Shown: piece after piece, positions 62,718 through 64,000 of the stretch | How the letters are laid out: the number at the start of each line of letters is the position of its first letter | Position numbering within the stretch: the first letter of the stretch is position 1 | Source: Paenibacillus sp. RC67 | Lineage (GTDB): Bacteria; Bacillota; Bacilli; Paenibacillales; NBRC-103111 | Length of the DNA stretch: 64,000 nt | Reading direction: 5' to 3' | Assembly: GCF_030020805.1 (NCBI RefSeq) | Contig: NZ_CP125098.1 | Coordinates: forward strand, 6,843,501 to 6,907,500 | Position numbers and translations under genes: made by a program | Notes under the pieces: generated by a model | What the model was told of the DNA's origin: nothing | What the model saw: only the letters and a program-made list of their open reading frames with translations | The model's database searches: none

Positions 62718-62934
62718 GAATTGCTTCTTCAATACCAGGAACATCTAGCAACCCTTGATAAATTGATAGATGCCCTGGCTGAAGAATGAAATGGATACGA
62801 TTAATCCAATCGTTCCCCGGTATGGGAACTAAGATTGCTGCAACAATTTTAGCTGAAGCCGGGGAGAGCGATCGGCTTGATCACGCAATGAAACTTGTGA
62901 CCTTTGCTGGTATTCATCAGCTTCTCAAGTAATT
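62718..62934 (+). mobile_element. IS110-family transposase relic, C-terminal part
   Basis: One frame reads ELLLQYQEHLATLDKLIDAL and stops at 62787. After a frameshift another reads IQSFPGMGTKIAATILAEAG and ESDRLDHAMKLVTFAGI to a TAA at 62934. The FPGMGTKIAATILAE and HAMKLVTFAGI blocks are the IS110 C-terminal (Transposase_20) signature. The rest of 62628-62962 holds the operator and nothing else. Confidence 0.75.
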
Positions 62935-62962
62935 TCCCCCCAGCCTCATGCGTCTTGATTTG

Positions 62963-64000
62963 TTATTTCTTCGATGATGTTTCAGCTTTGTATTCAATAA
63001 TTTGTAATACTTTTGGTTCAATAGCTTTTAACAGTTGTTCATTTGAACGATTGCTTGTAGGAACATCACCATTATTTTCACCTTGAACTTGTAGATCAAC
63101 CTGTGTTGTTGCAATGACATCAATTACTTGTTGTTTAGAGACATTTTTAGCTGCTGCAATCTCCACAACCGATTTACCTTTTGCTAATTCCTGTTTTAAT
63201 TCTGCTGGGCTCATTTTTAGTAAAGAAAACAGTTTTGCATCATTTAAATAGGCATCAGCAAAATAATCAGGCTTACCCTTTGTAGAGAAGAAACCTTCTA
63301 CTTTACTGTTTGAAGGTGTACTCTCACCTCCGATCAGAGAAACACTGATAGTATTGCCCTGAACAAATACCTGGTAGAACGGTGTTATTGATCCCCTTTG
63401 GATGTAATTCAACATAAACGTTTTTTGATCCGGGTTCTCCATTGGCTCCATAGTAAACTCATACTCTTTGATGCTGCCATACATTTTATCCAATAGATAA
63501 TCTACCTTCGACTTGATTTCCTGATCGGTTAAAGCAGTGAGCGGCTTCTCCTTAGGCTCCCAATTCTCTTTAATCACGTGTTCAATCGCACCGGTAATAA
63601 CGTTCGTATGAAGGGTAATCTTTTTACCGATTCCTCCTTTTTCCTGAAGTATGATGCTTGTTTGGACACCTTGAACGTTGCTCGCATCGATAATCTCAAA
63701 CGATTTTGTTTCGGGAAATGCGCTATACAGCTTCTCAAGTGTTGCTTTGCCAACCTCATCCGCCTTGACTTGTTCAGCAGTCATTGGTGTTCTAGTAAGC
63801 AATTCAATCAGGGTAGGGGCCGCATATGCAGCGGTTGGAATCAAAATCGCAGCAGCAACTATTCCACCGATTAATCGTTTTTTCATGGTTAATTCGCTCC
63901 TTTTTCGTTGCAAATATTGAGAATAGGATTGTTCTATTCGTTTTGAAATGGCCACAGGGCACTCCATAGTTTCTGCCTCTTTAAGAACAGATTCACGGAT
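62963..64000 (-). CDS. Membrane protein with N-terminal cytoplasmic tail, anti-sigma-factor-like (5-prime end outside the window)
   Basis: The frame is open through the right edge (IRESVLKEAETMECPVAISK), so the start probably lies outside; an ATG at 63967 is an alternative. A basic segment KRSELTMKKRL leads into one helix, IGGIVAAAILIPTAAYA, then an outside domain of about 280 residues. Near the end, ELAKGKSVVEIAAAKNVSKQ followed by QVIDVI resembles a small repeat helix-turn-helix of DUF2680 kind. A short cytoplasmic N-terminus, one helix and a large outer domain is the layout of ECF anti-sigma factors, but the family was not identified. Confidence 0.55.
   Translation of the reverse strand: MRESVLKEAETMECPVAISKRIEQSYSQYLQRKRSELTMKKRLIGGIVAAAILIPTAAYAAPTLIELLTRTPMTAEQVKADEVGKATLEKLYSAFPETKSFEIIDASNVQGVQTSIILQEKGGIGKKITLHTNVITGAIEHVIKENWEPKEKPLTALTDQEIKSKVDYLLDKMYGSIKEYEFTMEPMENPDQKTFMLNYIQRGSITPFYQVFVQGNTISVSLIGGESTPSNSKVEGFFSTKGKPDYFADAYLNDAKLFSLLKMSPAELKQELAKGKSVVEIAAAKNVSKQQVIDVIATTQVDLQVQGENNGDVPTSNRSNEQLLKAIEPKVLQIIEYKAETSSKK

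Noticed and set aside
1-64000. CRISPR array, prophage or integrative element
   Set aside because: No regularly spaced repeats, phage structural genes, integrase or attachment-site duplications were seen.

Overview
The window looks like a chromosome segment of a Paenibacillus-type member of the Bacillota. Reasons: about half GC, strong AGGAGG-type ribosome binding sites, many TTG starts, a dpp/ykf operon in the same gene order as Bacillus subtilis, Lpl-type sugar importers with a membrane AraC-type sensor, and many transport, peptidase and regulator genes. No rRNA, canonical tRNA, CRISPR array or intact insertion sequence was seen.

Layout. (1) 1-7281, minus strand: DUF3870 gene, then dppABCDE, an LD-carboxypeptidase (ykfA) and the start of a dipeptide epimerase (ykfB), a cell-wall peptide scavenging operon. 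(2) 7445-10541: a serine beta-lactamase-family hydrolase, then a slipin (SPFH) gene with a tiny coupled ORF. Upstream of the slipin lies an RNA-like locus whose arms are those of a tRNA-Glu in circularly permuted order. (3) 10842-17287: Lpl-type sugar ABC importer with an AraC-type membrane sensor and the relic of a GH88-like hydrolase. (4) 17938-24250: six overlapping genes (ketoacyl synthase III, ATP-grasp, OleD-like reductase, metallo-hydrolase, F390-synthetase-like ligase, SDR), an uncharacterised biosynthetic operon. (5) 24839-26140: a 42-residue peptide gene behind two GNAT-like genes. (6) 26325-32271: sugar-binding lipoprotein, isomerase, HAD phosphatase and pectate-lyase-like protein, with a divergent AraC regulator. 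(7) 32412-37646: LysR/MFS pair and a NIPSNAP, Gfo/Idh/MocA and aldo-keto reductase operon. (8) 37723-50937: a peptide uptake and breakdown regulon. One operon carries an M20 peptidase, an Opp-type importer and an S9 peptidase. A second carries an AbgA-like M20 hydrolase and aspartase. The two promoters share an operator-like sequence, with an unusual winged-helix regulator between the operons. (9) 51242-64000: an accessory, decaying region with short genes, pseudogenes (MarR/DUF2798, RCC1 repeats, a small gene with an early stop), IS110 relics, an ABC efflux pair, Ldh-type and MDR-type oxidoreductases, an ArsR regulator and a possible anti-sigma-like protein at the edge.

Two repeat families whose hairpins are conserved by compensating base changes run through the intergenic regions: R1 at 1101-1350 and 17443-17690, and R2 at 55598-55660 and 61064-61126. 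The strongest candidate for something undescribed is the permuted tRNA-like locus next to the slipin gene, in a neighbourhood that shows no Ro60 or RtcB gene. The six-gene biosynthetic operon and the peptide plus two acetyltransferase-like genes come next.
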